This document shows, in pieces, positions 55,934 to 64,000 of a stretch of DNA of 64,000 nucleotides (positions are counted from its first letter, which is position 1; every line of letters begins with the position of its first letter). The DNA is from Henriciella sp. (GTDB lineage: Bacteria > Pseudomonadota > Alphaproteobacteria > Caulobacterales > Hyphomonadaceae): positions 1-64,000 of the forward strand of contig NZ_JAPYPG010000002.1 in assembly GCF_029937755.1 (NCBI RefSeq). The letters run 5' to 3'. The notes under the pieces were generated by a model that ran no database searches, was not told where the DNA came from, and saw only the letters and a program-made list of their open reading frames with translations. A program made the position numbers and the translations under genes.

Positions 55934-57187
55934 ATGAGCCAGTTCAAATCTGAGTTTCTTCAAACACTTGAGGAACGCGGATTCACCAAGCAGATTACAC
56001 ATCCTGACGCTCTGGATGAATACTGTGTGTCTGGCACACCCGTAGCCTATATCGGATTCGACGCGACCGCCGACAGCCTGCACGTTGGCTCGCTGCTTCA
56101 AATCATGATGCTTCGTCATCTTCAGCAGTGTGGCGGAAAGCCCATTGTGCTTATGGGCGGCGGCACGACGAAGATTGGCGACCCGACCGATAAGGAAAAA
56201 TCCCGCCCGCTTCTCACCAATGAGCAGATCGAGGCGAATATTGCGGGTATTCGCAAAGCATTCGAACCTTTCCTGACATTCGGCGACGGTCCAACCGATG
56301 CCATCATGGTGAACAATGATGATTGGTTGAACAAGCTCGGCTATATTGAAGTGCTTCGCGAGGTCGGCGTTCATTTCACGATCAATACGATGGTCAAGCA
56401 GGATACGGTGGCCCGGCGCCTTGCCAGTGAGCAACCTTACACCTTCCTCGAGTTCAATTACCTTCTCCTGCAGTCCTACGATTTTCTGGAGCTCTATCGC
56501 CGGCACAATTGCCGGCTGCAGCTTGGCGGCTCAGACCAGTGGGGCAATATCCTCGGCGGTGTCGATCTCGTCCACAAGGCCGATGGTGGCGATTCCTACG
56601 GCCTGACAGCCCACCTCATCACCACCGCGTCAGGCGGAAAGATGGGCAAGACGGCAGATGGCGCCGTCTGGCTGAATGCGGATCGTCGCTCCCCTTATGA
56701 ATACTGGCAATTCTGGCGTAATACGGAAGACGCTGATGTCGGGCGCTTCCTACGGCTCTTCACCGATTTGCCAATCGAAGAGATCCAGGCCCTTGAGCGC
56801 CTTCAGGGCGCTGACATCAACAAGGCGAAGATGGCCCTTGCAAATGCAGCCACCACACTGCTGCATGGTGCAGATGCGGCTGCAGAAGCTGCTCGCGCGG
56901 CTGAGGCTGTTTTTGGCGCGGGCACTACGGATGATGCCCTGCCAACCGCGGAAGTGCCTCTCGCCTCAGTGCGTGATGGCCTCTTGACAGCAGCAGCTTT
57001 CACCGAAGCCGGCCTGACACAATCCAACGGGGAAGCACGGCGCTTGATCAAGCAGGGCGCGGCCAAAGTGAATGATATTGCGGTGACCGACCAGAATGCC
57101 GTTCTGAATGAGAAGGATATTGGCGAGAATGGTGCCATCAAGCTCTCAGCCGGCAAGAAGCGTCATGCGCTGATCAAGCCTGTCTAG
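55934..57187 (+). CDS. tyrS: Tyrosyl-tRNA synthetase
   Basis: A 417-residue class I synthetase. The HIGH-like motif is in ATADSLHVGSLLQI, the tyrosine site around QLGGSDQWGNILGG, and the KMSKS-like motif GGKMGKTADGAVW. A C-terminal S4 domain (RRLIKQGAAKVNDIAVTDQN) binds tRNA. Stop shared with convergent hflX in a CTAG. Confidence 0.97.
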   Translation: MSQFKSEFLQTLEERGFTKQITHPDALDEYCVSGTPVAYIGFDATADSLHVGSLLQIMMLRHLQQCGGKPIVLMGGGTTKIGDPTDKEKSRPLLTNEQIEANIAGIRKAFEPFLTFGDGPTDAIMVNNDDWLNKLGYIEVLREVGVHFTINTMVKQDTVARRLASEQPYTFLEFNYLLLQSYDFLELYRRHNCRLQLGGSDQWGNILGGVDLVHKADGGDSYGLTAHLITTASGGKMGKTADGAVWLNADRRSPYEYWQFWRNTEDADVGRFLRLFTDLPIEEIQALERLQGADINKAKMALANAATTLLHGADAAAEAARAAEAVFGAGTTDDALPTAEVPLASVRDGLLTAAAFTEAGLTQSNGEARRLIKQGAAKVNDIAVTDQNAVLNEKDIGENGAIKLSAGKKRHALIKPV

Positions 57188-58524
57188 AATTCCGGCTCAG
57201 AAGCGGGCAAGAGAGGAATGGTGCCGAAAGCCCCTTCGAACTGCCCGCCATACTTCGCACTCAAGCCGACCAGCAACTCCACAGTCCCGTCAGGCAGAAA
57301 TGTCTCGTCGAGAACGGAACCATGCTCATGCAACCATGCTCGGGCGGCCCCGTCCTTGGGCTCCAGCTGCACACGATAGGTTTCCAGTTCTTCCCGGATC
57401 GAGTGAGCGATCAGGTCCAGAAGCTCGTCCACGCCATCACCGGTCAGGGCAGAGGTGACCACTGCTGGCGTTTCGCCCAGCCCCGACCGTGCTGACATAC
57501 GAAGCGTGTCCTGGATGTCCCATGGCAGGAGATCGACCTTGTTCCATGCCTCGATGATTGGCGGGAGCGCGTTCCCTGTTTCCTTCTGCAGCCGTGAGAG
57601 AACCTTGAGAACTTCAGCCTTCCGGTCTTCATCAAACGCACTGGAGCGGTCCCGCACATGTATGAGGAGGTCCGCCTCGAGTGTCTCTTCAAGCGTGGCC
57701 CGAAAGCTGTCGATCAGGTGGGTCGGAAGATCAGAAATGAAGCCAACTGTATCGACCAGCGCAGCATCACCCATGCCCGGCAAATCAAAACGCCGAATGG
57801 TCGGATCGAGCGTCGCAAAAGGCATATCACGGGCGAATACATTCGCGCCGGTTAATCGATTGAATAGTGTGGACTTTCCCGCATTTGTGTAACCAACGAG
57901 TGCAATAACTGGAAACCCGGCACTCCGCCGTCCTGAGCGCTGCAGGCCACGAGTACGCTTGACCTCTTCGAGATCCGACTTCAGGGAATCCAGCTGCCGG
58001 TCCAGCATACGACGGTCGGCCTCGAGTTGTGTCTCGCCCGGACCGCTGAGGAAGCCTCCACCACCACGCTGCCGTTCCAGGTGGGTCCATGTGCGAACCA
58101 AGCGTGAGCGCTCATAGGAAAGCCGCGCAAGCTCGACCTGCAATTTACCTTCCTTGGTGCGCGCGCGAAGACCAAAAATTTCAAGAATAAGTCCCGTTCG
58201 GTCGATGACCTTGCAATTGAGCGACTTTTCGAGATTGCGCTGCTGGACCGGGCTCAGCGCTGCGTCAACAACGCACAATGTGCATCCTTCGGCTTCAACA
58301 TCGGCAGCAAGCCGGTCCAGAATCCCGCCCGAAAGAAGATGCGATGCACTGGGTTTGCGAACCTGCTCGGCACGAAGGAATGCCAGGTTGCATCCGAGCG
58401 CCTCAACCAGACCCGCTGTTTCTGACAGCCGTTCACGGTCCGGACGTTCTGCCGGGCTCGTCCAGGGAATAATCACACCGGCGCGGTCTTCAGGCGGTGT
58501 GTGGTCAACAAGATCTGAGGTCAA
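57184..58524 (-). CDS. hflX: GTPase HflX
   Basis: A 446-residue ribosome-associated GTPase. It has an N-terminal nucleotide-binding HflX domain, a glycine-rich linker ([20 protein letters not shown]) and the G domain with [23 protein letters not shown] (G3) and NKVD (G4, in [12 protein letters not shown]). Its start overlaps hfq by 4 bp; hfq-hflX is a conserved pair. Confidence 0.96.
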   Translation of the reverse strand: MTSDLVDHTPPEDRAGVIIPWTSPAERPDRERLSETAGLVEALGCNLAFLRAEQVRKPSASHLLSGGILDRLAADVEAEGCTLCVVDAALSPVQQRNLEKSLNCKVIDRTGLILEIFGLRARTKEGKLQVELARLSYERSRLVRTWTHLERQRGGGGFLSGPGETQLEADRRMLDRQLDSLKSDLEEVKRTRGLQRSGRRSAGFPVIALVGYTNAGKSTLFNRLTGANVFARDMPFATLDPTIRRFDLPGMGDAALVDTVGFISDLPTHLIDSFRATLEETLEADLLIHVRDRSSAFDEDRKAEVLKVLSRLQKETGNALPPIIEAWNKVDLLPWDIQDTLRMSARSGLGETPAVVTSALTGDGVDELLDLIAHSIREELETYRVQLEPKDGAARAWLHEHGSVLDETFLPDGTVELLVGLSAKYGGQFEGAFGTIPLLPASEPEF

Positions 58525-58775
58525 TCAGACTCCGTGTTGTTTTCCTCATCGAAAAGTTGCACCGGCGCGCCGGGCGCAATTGTCGAGATGGCATGCTTGT
58601 AAACAAGCTGTGGTGGACGACCGTCCCCCCGCAGGAGTACACAGAAGTTATCGAACCAGGTAACGACGCCTTGCAGTTTGACCCCATTTACCAGGAAGAT
58701 GGTCAATGGCGTCCGCGATTTTCGTACTGCGTTCAGGAACGTGTCCTGCAAGTTTTGTTTTTTATCTGAAGACAT
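58521..58775 (-). CDS. hfq: RNA chaperone Hfq
   Basis: An 84-residue Hfq with Sm1 ([20 protein letters not shown] and [20 protein letters not shown]) and Sm2 ([12 protein letters not shown]) motifs and a short acidic tail. It mediates sRNA-mRNA pairing. Situated between trkH and hflX as usual in alphaproteobacteria. Confidence 0.98.
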   Translation of the reverse strand: MSSDKKQNLQDTFLNAVRKSRTPLTIFLVNGVKLQGVVTWFDNFCVLLRGDGRPPQLVYKHAISTIAPGAPVQLFDEENNTESD

Positions 58776-58848
58776 GATCTGAGCCTGTTCGCTATGCGTT
58801 TTCGCAGGCGCTATCCGGATTGACTCACCTTGGCAAGCCCCGACAGTT

Positions 58849-60255
58849 TCAACGCCGCCAAAATGATGCAGTTAAAAGCGGAATGAAGGCAAGAACTTCC
58901 AACCTGCCCAAAATCATCCCGAGTATGAGCCAGATTTGTGTCAGTTGGCGCCCCGGAAGATCCCGAACGTCAATCAGGTGCCCCGCATTTGTCAGACTAC
59001 CGACCGTATTGGATATGGCGTCCTCAAAACCGGACCCCGTAAATGAGAAGACCATCAGACCGCCTACACAAGCCATGATGTAGGCAACGAGGTAAACCCA
59101 GACACCCATGATGGTGCGGTCAGACTGGATACGGCGCCGGAATTTGAATGTCAGAAGTGACTGGCGGTACCCCATTCGCAGAAATTCCTGCCCGACACGC
59201 CGGCTGAGCACGTAGAGACGCGCCAGCTTGATCCCCCCAGTCGCCGAGAGGGCGGCCCCGCCGATAAGCGGTGGCGCGAGCTGCAACGCCAGCGGCAATG
59301 CATGCGTTGAAACCGGAGAGACAAGGGCGATGCCGCTGGTCGACACTGCCGAGATTGCCCAGCCAAGTGAGTTGAAAAGGCTGAGCCCACAAATCATTGC
59401 GAGAATGGCGAAGCCTGCGATGGCCGCTACGAAAGTGCCGAGCTCGGGGTCCCGGAGCCAGTTGCGGTAATGACCCGTCGCCATCTGAAGCAGAACAAAC
59501 AAACCAAGGGACCCAAGAACAAGTCCAACAACCAGGCCGATAGAGCGGGCTTCGCGTGTGACATCCTGCTGGTGCCCTGATGGATCGGCAAGCCCAGTGC
59601 TAAACGCGCTAATCGCATCAAGCAGGGCCGTGTGACCCGGTATGCCCCCGATAACTTCGATTGCGAAGACGATCAGCACGCAGATCGCCGCGACGATCAT
59701 CGTCATACGAAGAACGCGCGGGATCGAATCAAAGAAACTGCGATCCGAGAGACTGAAGAGATAGGTCCTGTGAATTCCCGGACCGTCAAGGTTCAGGGCA
59801 GCCAACACGGTGGCCGCGAATGTGATCGTCGCAATCGCGCCGAACAGATTGAGTATAGCCCTCCAGAGAATAAGCGATGCCGGCCAGTCAATCCTGTCGG
59901 GATAAAAGCCTGAATGCCCTGTTGTCGTGATGCAGGAAACGGCTTCATGAACGGCCGTAATAATACTGGCGTTTGCGACACCCATGAGAAACGGGGGGGC
60001 ACAGACGATTGGCATCGCAAACCAGAACATTACCATGAAGGCAAGGCCATCCGACGGTTGTGCCCTGCGGCGAGGCACGCCCGTCAACACAAATGCGGCA
60101 ATCGCTACAGTCGCCATGACAACGGCTGTTGTCACGAACACCATCAGCTGGGATGTTTCCCCGCCGATCAGCGCCGCCAGCGCACACAACAGCATTGCGG
60201 CGCAGAACAACAGCGTGCTCATCGCCAGCATCCGTATGATTGCAGCAAAGTTCAT
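58849..60255 (-). CDS. trkH: Potassium uptake protein TrkH family
   Basis: A 468-residue polytopic membrane protein of the Trk/Ktr family. Selectivity-filter-like segments [36 protein letters not shown] and [12 protein letters not shown] mark the four pore repeats. It transports K+ with the TrkA regulator encoded 33 bp upstream. Confidence 0.95.
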   Translation of the reverse strand: MNFAAIIRMLAMSTLLFCAAMLLCALAALIGGETSQLMVFVTTAVVMATVAIAAFVLTGVPRRRAQPSDGLAFMVMFWFAMPIVCAPPFLMGVANASIITAVHEAVSCITTTGHSGFYPDRIDWPASLILWRAILNLFGAIATITFAATVLAALNLDGPGIHRTYLFSLSDRSFFDSIPRVLRMTMIVAAICVLIVFAIEVIGGIPGHTALLDAISAFSTGLADPSGHQQDVTREARSIGLVVGLVLGSLGLFVLLQMATGHYRNWLRDPELGTFVAAIAGFAILAMICGLSLFNSLGWAISAVSTSGIALVSPVSTHALPLALQLAPPLIGGAALSATGGIKLARLYVLSRRVGQEFLRMGYRQSLLTFKFRRRIQSDRTIMGVWVYLVAYIMACVGGLMVFSFTGSGFEDAISNTVGSLTNAGHLIDVRDLPGRQLTQIWLILGMILGRLEVLAFIPLLTASFWRR

Positions 60256-60288
60256 GGTTTTCGAATCCGGCCTTCTTTGGCTGGCTAC

Positions 60289-61662
60289 CTAGAAGAAATC
60301 TGCGCTGACACGGAAAAACTGTTCGACCTTGTTCGTCGCCGACTGTTCGTAAAACAAGAGCACATGGTCATTTGCCCGCGGGCGTACATCCTGATCAGCA
60401 AAAATCACTTCATTCTCGCGCAGGATCGCCGCGGCCGTGATACCTTTAGGGAGATCATCATAGCCAATTGACTTGCCAATCAGTGGGGACGTTTCAAGCG
60501 TGACCCCTTCGGCAATTTCCGCAGCGCCGTCTTCCAGCGATTGCAGGGCCAGAATCCGCCCCCTGCGCATCTTCATGAGGATCCTGGAGACCGTCAGGGC
60601 TTTCGGATCCAGCACCGCATCCACCCCCATCTCTCGGGCCAACTGCGCCAGTTCAGGCGCATTGACAAGCGCGAGCGATCGTTTCGCCCCCATCTGCTTG
60701 GCCAGCTTTGAAATCAGGATGTTGGCCTTGTCGTCATGCGTGGTTGCAATCACGAGATCGGCAGTTGGTGCATCTGCTTCTTCAAGGATGGTCCTGTTCA
60801 GGCCGTCACCATGGATCACAATCGTCCGGTTGAGCTCGGAAACCGCTCTCTCAGCCTGCTCAATGCTGAACTCGATGACCCTCACGCGCACATCTGACTG
60901 CTTTTCAAGGCCACCCGCCACATAGAGTCCGACATTGCCGCCACCCACGACAACAACCCGGCGCATCTCGGCTTCGGGGCGGTTAAAGATGCTGTTCAGC
61001 CGATGAGCATGAGACTTCAATACGGCTACATAGGCAGTATCACCAACCTTGAGATGGTCGTTCCCTCGCGGAGCGAAGACCGTTCCGGCCCGGCTGATAC
61101 CAACGACCCGAGCCCTCAGACTGGGAAAGAGATCCTGTATCTGATCCAAGGCCGTATCCAATACCGGGCTGTCTGCCTGGACTTCCAGGCCGATGAGCTG
61201 AACGTCGCTCCGGCCGAAATTCACGCTCATCATGGCGCCCGGCGTCTTGAACCGTTGCAGGATGGCATCGCCGACCTCGATCTCTGGCGAGATGACAAGA
61301 TCAATGCCCAGCCCCTCCCGGGAAAAGAGCGAGCGCCATCCCGGCTCCATGTATTGCTGGGCCCGAACCCGCGCGATCTTTGTGGGAACAGAGAAAAGCG
61401 TATCTGCAACCTGGCAGATCACCATGTTGATCTCGTCGGAATAGGTCACTGCGATAATCATATCGCAGGTCTCCCCCCCGGCTGCCTTCAGCACTTCCGG
61501 GTGCCCGGCATGACCCTGCAAACCGCGCACATCGAGTTCAGTCTGCACGAGATCAATCAGGCGCGCATCCTGGTCTATCATGATGATATTGTGGTTCTCA
61601 CGGGCCAGACGACGGGCAATGCCCTGCCCGACCCGGCCAGCACCACAGATGATTACGTGCAT
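60289..61662 (-). CDS. trkA: Trk potassium uptake regulator TrkA
   Basis: A 457-residue cytosolic NAD-binding protein with two RCK modules. The first Rossmann motif is IICGAGRVGQGIARRLAREN and the second VVVGGGNVGLYVAGGLEKQ, each followed by an RCK_C (TrkA_C) domain. It gates TrkH. It lies 3 bp after ntrX in the same operon. Confidence 0.97.
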   Translation of the reverse strand: MHVIICGAGRVGQGIARRLARENHNIIMIDQDARLIDLVQTELDVRGLQGHAGHPEVLKAAGGETCDMIIAVTYSDEINMVICQVADTLFSVPTKIARVRAQQYMEPGWRSLFSREGLGIDLVISPEIEVGDAILQRFKTPGAMMSVNFGRSDVQLIGLEVQADSPVLDTALDQIQDLFPSLRARVVGISRAGTVFAPRGNDHLKVGDTAYVAVLKSHAHRLNSIFNRPEAEMRRVVVVGGGNVGLYVAGGLEKQSDVRVRVIEFSIEQAERAVSELNRTIVIHGDGLNRTILEEADAPTADLVIATTHDDKANILISKLAKQMGAKRSLALVNAPELAQLAREMGVDAVLDPKALTVSRILMKMRRGRILALQSLEDGAAEIAEGVTLETSPLIGKSIGYDDLPKGITAAAILRENEVIFADQDVRPRANDHVLLFYEQSATNKVEQFFRVSADFF

Positions 61663-61665
61663 GAA

Positions 61666-63054
61666 TCAGGCTTCCGAACGATTTGCGGAGGCGTTTACAC
61701 CAAGAGCCTTCAATTTTCTATGAAGCGCGGAGCGCTCCATGCCAATGAACTCGGCTGTCCTCGAGATATTGCCATCGAAGCGGGTGATCTGAAGCGTCAG
61801 ATATTCCCGCTCAAACTGCTCGCGAGCATCACGCAAGGAAAGTCCAACGAGTTCGGCAGATGCTGATGGCCCCTGCTCTCCGCTTAAGGCCTGGCGGTCC
61901 TGCGGCAGCTCATCCACCGATATGGGGCGTTTTGCATCATTCGGCGACAGGATCAGGATGCGTTCGACGAGGTTCTTCAGTTGCCGCACATTGCCCGGCC
62001 AATCCATGGATTGAAGAACAGCGATTGCTTCTGAAGAGAATTGCCTTGCATTGAGCCCTGAACTGTCAGCGATCCTGGCGGTGAAGTGCTCGACCAGCGC
62101 AGGAATGTCATCGCGCCGCTCTGCCAGTGAAGGAACTTTGATAGGCACCACATTCAGCCGGTAATACAGGTCTTCTCGAAACCGTTTCGCTTCGATCTCA
62201 CCCTTGATGTCTTTCGTCGAAGCGGACATCACCCGCACATCGACACGGACATCTGACTTGCCGCCTACGCGTTGGAAGCGCTGCTCCGTGAGCACCCTCA
62301 AAATCTTGTTCTGCGTCCCGAGGGGCATGTCAGCAACCTCGTCCAGAAGTAGGGTGCCGTCATGAGCCTTCTCGAACAGACCTATCCGCCGCGGTCGGCC
62401 CTCATTATCTTCCTCGCCAAAGAGTTCCTGCTCCATCCGGTCGGGTGCGATATTCGCTGCACTGACCACGACGAACGGTCCATTTTGTCGGTTCGAGTGG
62501 GCGTGGATGAGACGCGCCGTAAGTTCCTTGCCAGCACCAGCCGGACCAACAATCATCACCCTGGAATTGGTCGGCCCCACTTTACCAATCGAGCTTCGCA
62601 GGGTGGTCGCGGCCGCGCTTGAACCAATCCAGTCATCACTGCTGACCAGCATTGTCTTGAGCGACGCATTTTCGCGCTTGAGGGCCGTGGATTCGAGCGC
62701 GCGCTCGACAAGGTGGATCAGCCGGTCGGCCTTGAACGGCTTTTCGATAAAATCATAAGCGCCCCGGCGGATAGCTGCGACCGCCGTTTCAATATTACCA
62801 TGACCGCTGATAACGATCACTGGAATAAGCGGGTCGATGGACTTCAGATACTTCAGCAGCGACAGACCATCCATATCACTGCCCTGCAGCCAGACATCCA
62901 GGATGACGAGGCCGGGCGCTCGCATCCTGACCTCTTCAAGCGCTTTCTCGGCAGTCGCTGCACTGCGAACCGAATAGTCTTCATCCTCAAGGACGCCCGC
63001 GATCAGATCGCGAATATCGGGTTCATCATCCACAATGAGAACGTCATTGGTCAT
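61666..63054 (-). CDS. ntrX: Response regulator NtrX
   Basis: A 462-residue NtrC-family regulator with a receiver domain (phosphoacceptor Asp in LVILDVWLQGSDMDGLSL), AAA+ domain (GPAGAGKELTARLIHAHSN; DGTLLLDEVADMP) and Fis-type HTH (GNISRTAEFIGMERSALHRK). The loop that normally carries GAFTGA for sigma-54 contact reads LFGEEDNEGRPRRIGLFEKA, as known for other alphaproteobacterial NtrX proteins, so it probably does not activate sigma-54 promoters directly. Start overlaps the ntrY stop by one base. Confidence 0.95.
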   Translation of the reverse strand: MTNDVLIVDDEPDIRDLIAGVLEDEDYSVRSAATAEKALEEVRMRAPGLVILDVWLQGSDMDGLSLLKYLKSIDPLIPVIVISGHGNIETAVAAIRRGAYDFIEKPFKADRLIHLVERALESTALKRENASLKTMLVSSDDWIGSSAAATTLRSSIGKVGPTNSRVMIVGPAGAGKELTARLIHAHSNRQNGPFVVVSAANIAPDRMEQELFGEEDNEGRPRRIGLFEKAHDGTLLLDEVADMPLGTQNKILRVLTEQRFQRVGGKSDVRVDVRVMSASTKDIKGEIEAKRFREDLYYRLNVVPIKVPSLAERRDDIPALVEHFTARIADSSGLNARQFSSEAIAVLQSMDWPGNVRQLKNLVERILILSPNDAKRPISVDELPQDRQALSGEQGPSASAELVGLSLRDAREQFEREYLTLQITRFDGNISRTAEFIGMERSALHRKLKALGVNASANRSEA

Positions 63055-64000
63055 TAGTGGGCCTCCACACTCTCTACTTCACCCATCGACACAAGATCAC
63101 TTTGTTTGGGCAACAATATTCTCACGCGCGCTCCCTGAAGTCCGTCAGGCCGGCCTTCCAGCGCAATAGAGCCGCCATGATCCATGATCACCCGGTTCAC
63201 GATTGCCAGGCCAAGCCCTGTTCCCTTTTCGCGCGTCGTCACATAGGGCTCCAAAAGGCGGTCACGGGCTGCCTCTGGAAAACCGGGGCCATTGTCCTCG
63301 ATGACGATCTCGACATTGTCGCCCAGATCCTCGGTCGAGATCTCTATCAGTCCGTGCGTTTCCGCACCGGGTGGCAATCTGTCGATCGCTTCGGCCGCAT
63401 TCTTCACGATATTCCCTATGGCTTGCGCAAGGAGGCGTTCATCCCCCTGCACGATCAGAGGGGTATGCGTATGATTGGCTTCAACCCGTATTTCCGGACT
63501 GACCACATGCTGGGCGAAGCCTGTCTCGTCTAGCAGGGAGGCAAGGTTGAACTGTTTAAGCGTCGGCTTCGGCATACGAGCAAAGCCTGAGAATTCCTCA
63601 ACCATCCGGCCAATGTCGTTCACCTGGCGTAAAATCGTATCGGTACAACGCTCAAAGACGACATCGTCTTCAGGGATGTACTTCGTGTAGCGACGTCTCA
63701 ACCGCTCTGCCGACAACTGGATGGGCGTCAGAGGATTTCGGATTTCGTGTGCAATCCTGCGAGCGACATCCCGCCACGCCAGCTGACGCTGCGCATTCAC
63801 AAGCCGCGTCGCGTCATCGAAAGTCAGAACAAGACCGCCAGTAGTATCCTTCGCCACCTTCAGCCGGAAATGCCGGTGGCCGTTTGCTTCACTCACGTCT
63901 AGAGAGGCATCAATTGGATGGCCGGTCGATAATGCATCCGCCGTATATCGCTCAAAAGCTGGCGCCACCTGACTAAGCGCTTGCCCCTCCAAAGGCTCAT
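63054..64000 (-). CDS. ntrY: Sensor histidine kinase NtrY (C-terminal part)
   Basis: The C-terminal 315 or so residues of NtrY; the gene continues beyond the right edge. The phosphoacceptor His is in AWRDVARRIAHEIRNPLTPI; N-box IVKNAAEAIDRLPPG, G1 IEDNGPGFPEAARDRL and G2 TREKGTGLGLAIVNRVIMDHGG follow. The membrane and HAMP/PAS parts lie outside the window except the end of a PAS-like segment. Pairs with NtrX, overlapping it by one base. Confidence 0.96.
   Translation of the reverse strand, partial: EPLEGQALSQVAPAFERYTADALSTGHPIDASLDVSEANGHRHFRLKVAKDTTGGLVLTFDDATRLVNAQRQLAWRDVARRIAHEIRNPLTPIQLSAERLRRRYTKYIPEDDVVFERCTDTILRQVNDIGRMVEEFSGFARMPKPTLKQFNLASLLDETGFAQHVVSPEIRVEANHTHTPLIVQGDERLLAQAIGNIVKNAAEAIDRLPPGAETHGLIEISTEDLGDNVEIVIEDNGPGFPEAARDRLLEPYVTTREKGTGLGLAIVNRVIMDHGGSIALEGRPDGLQGARVRILLPKQSDLVSMGEVESVEAH

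Overview
The window looks like the chromosome of an alphaproteobacterium. Supporting signs are C4-type 5-aminolevulinate synthase (hemA), a MucR/Ros-family regulator, a ubiquinol-cytochrome c chaperone gene, the ntrY-ntrX-trkA-trkH-hfq-hflX cluster, the plsX-fabH-ihfA-merR cluster and the SUF operon order. Together with the GC-rich composition, a marine Hyphomonas/Maricaulis-type lineage is plausible, but that last step is inference.

Region 1 (about 1-17.5 kb) is the right-hand part of an integrated conjugative-type element. It carries an antirestriction gene (ardA), a ParB-like gene, two DUF736 genes, a small HTH gene, a TraF-like S26 peptidase, a relaxase, and trbL-trbF-trbG-trbI followed by DUF2274. 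Beside the integrase sits a two-gene module: an AAA ATPase plus a subtilisin-like protease, matching the IetA/IetS type known as a plasmid-incompatibility and antiphage pair. A tyrosine integrase ends the element against the 3' end of a tRNA-Asp gene. The transfer region is broken. The relaxase loses its C-terminal half and is followed at once by only the C-terminus of trbJ, so the usual traG-trbB-trbC-trbD-trbE block is gone. The element therefore looks unable to transfer by itself while keeping its cargo. The left end lies outside the window. A strongly structured, gene-free stretch (3.9-4.35 kb) holds long inverted repeats that could be an oriT or a regulatory structure.

Region 2 (17.5-28.6 kb) starts with an AsmA-family protein, a membrane PAS-GGDEF-EAL protein and glpK, then tRNA-Pro. 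It continues with the fatty-acid/phospholipid cluster plsX-fabH-ihfA-merR, a cytochrome bc1 assembly chaperone, and divergent bamE, which ends in a bidirectional terminator shared with hppA.

Region 3 (28.6-43.7 kb) carries hppA (K+-independent type) and the glyA-nrdR-ribD-ribE-ribBX-ribH-nusB-thiL operon. In this operon RibD has no deaminase domain and the second half of RibBA lacks the GTP cyclohydrolase II cysteines. Next come a mucR gene with substituted zinc ligands, hemA, a class II aldolase-family gene, nadK, and yajC-secD-secF.

Region 4 (43.8-64 kb) has a TetR regulator with an acyltransferase, an unknown exported protein, and a SUF Fe-S operon (cysteine desulfurase-sufB-[NTF2-like]-[lipoprotein]-sufC-sufD-sufS-sufT-sufA) with two foreign-looking genes between sufB and sufC and no iscR at its head. 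It continues with an alpha/beta hydrolase, anmK, tyrS, and finally hfq-hflX, trkH, trkA, ntrX and the C-terminal part of ntrY, which runs off the right edge.
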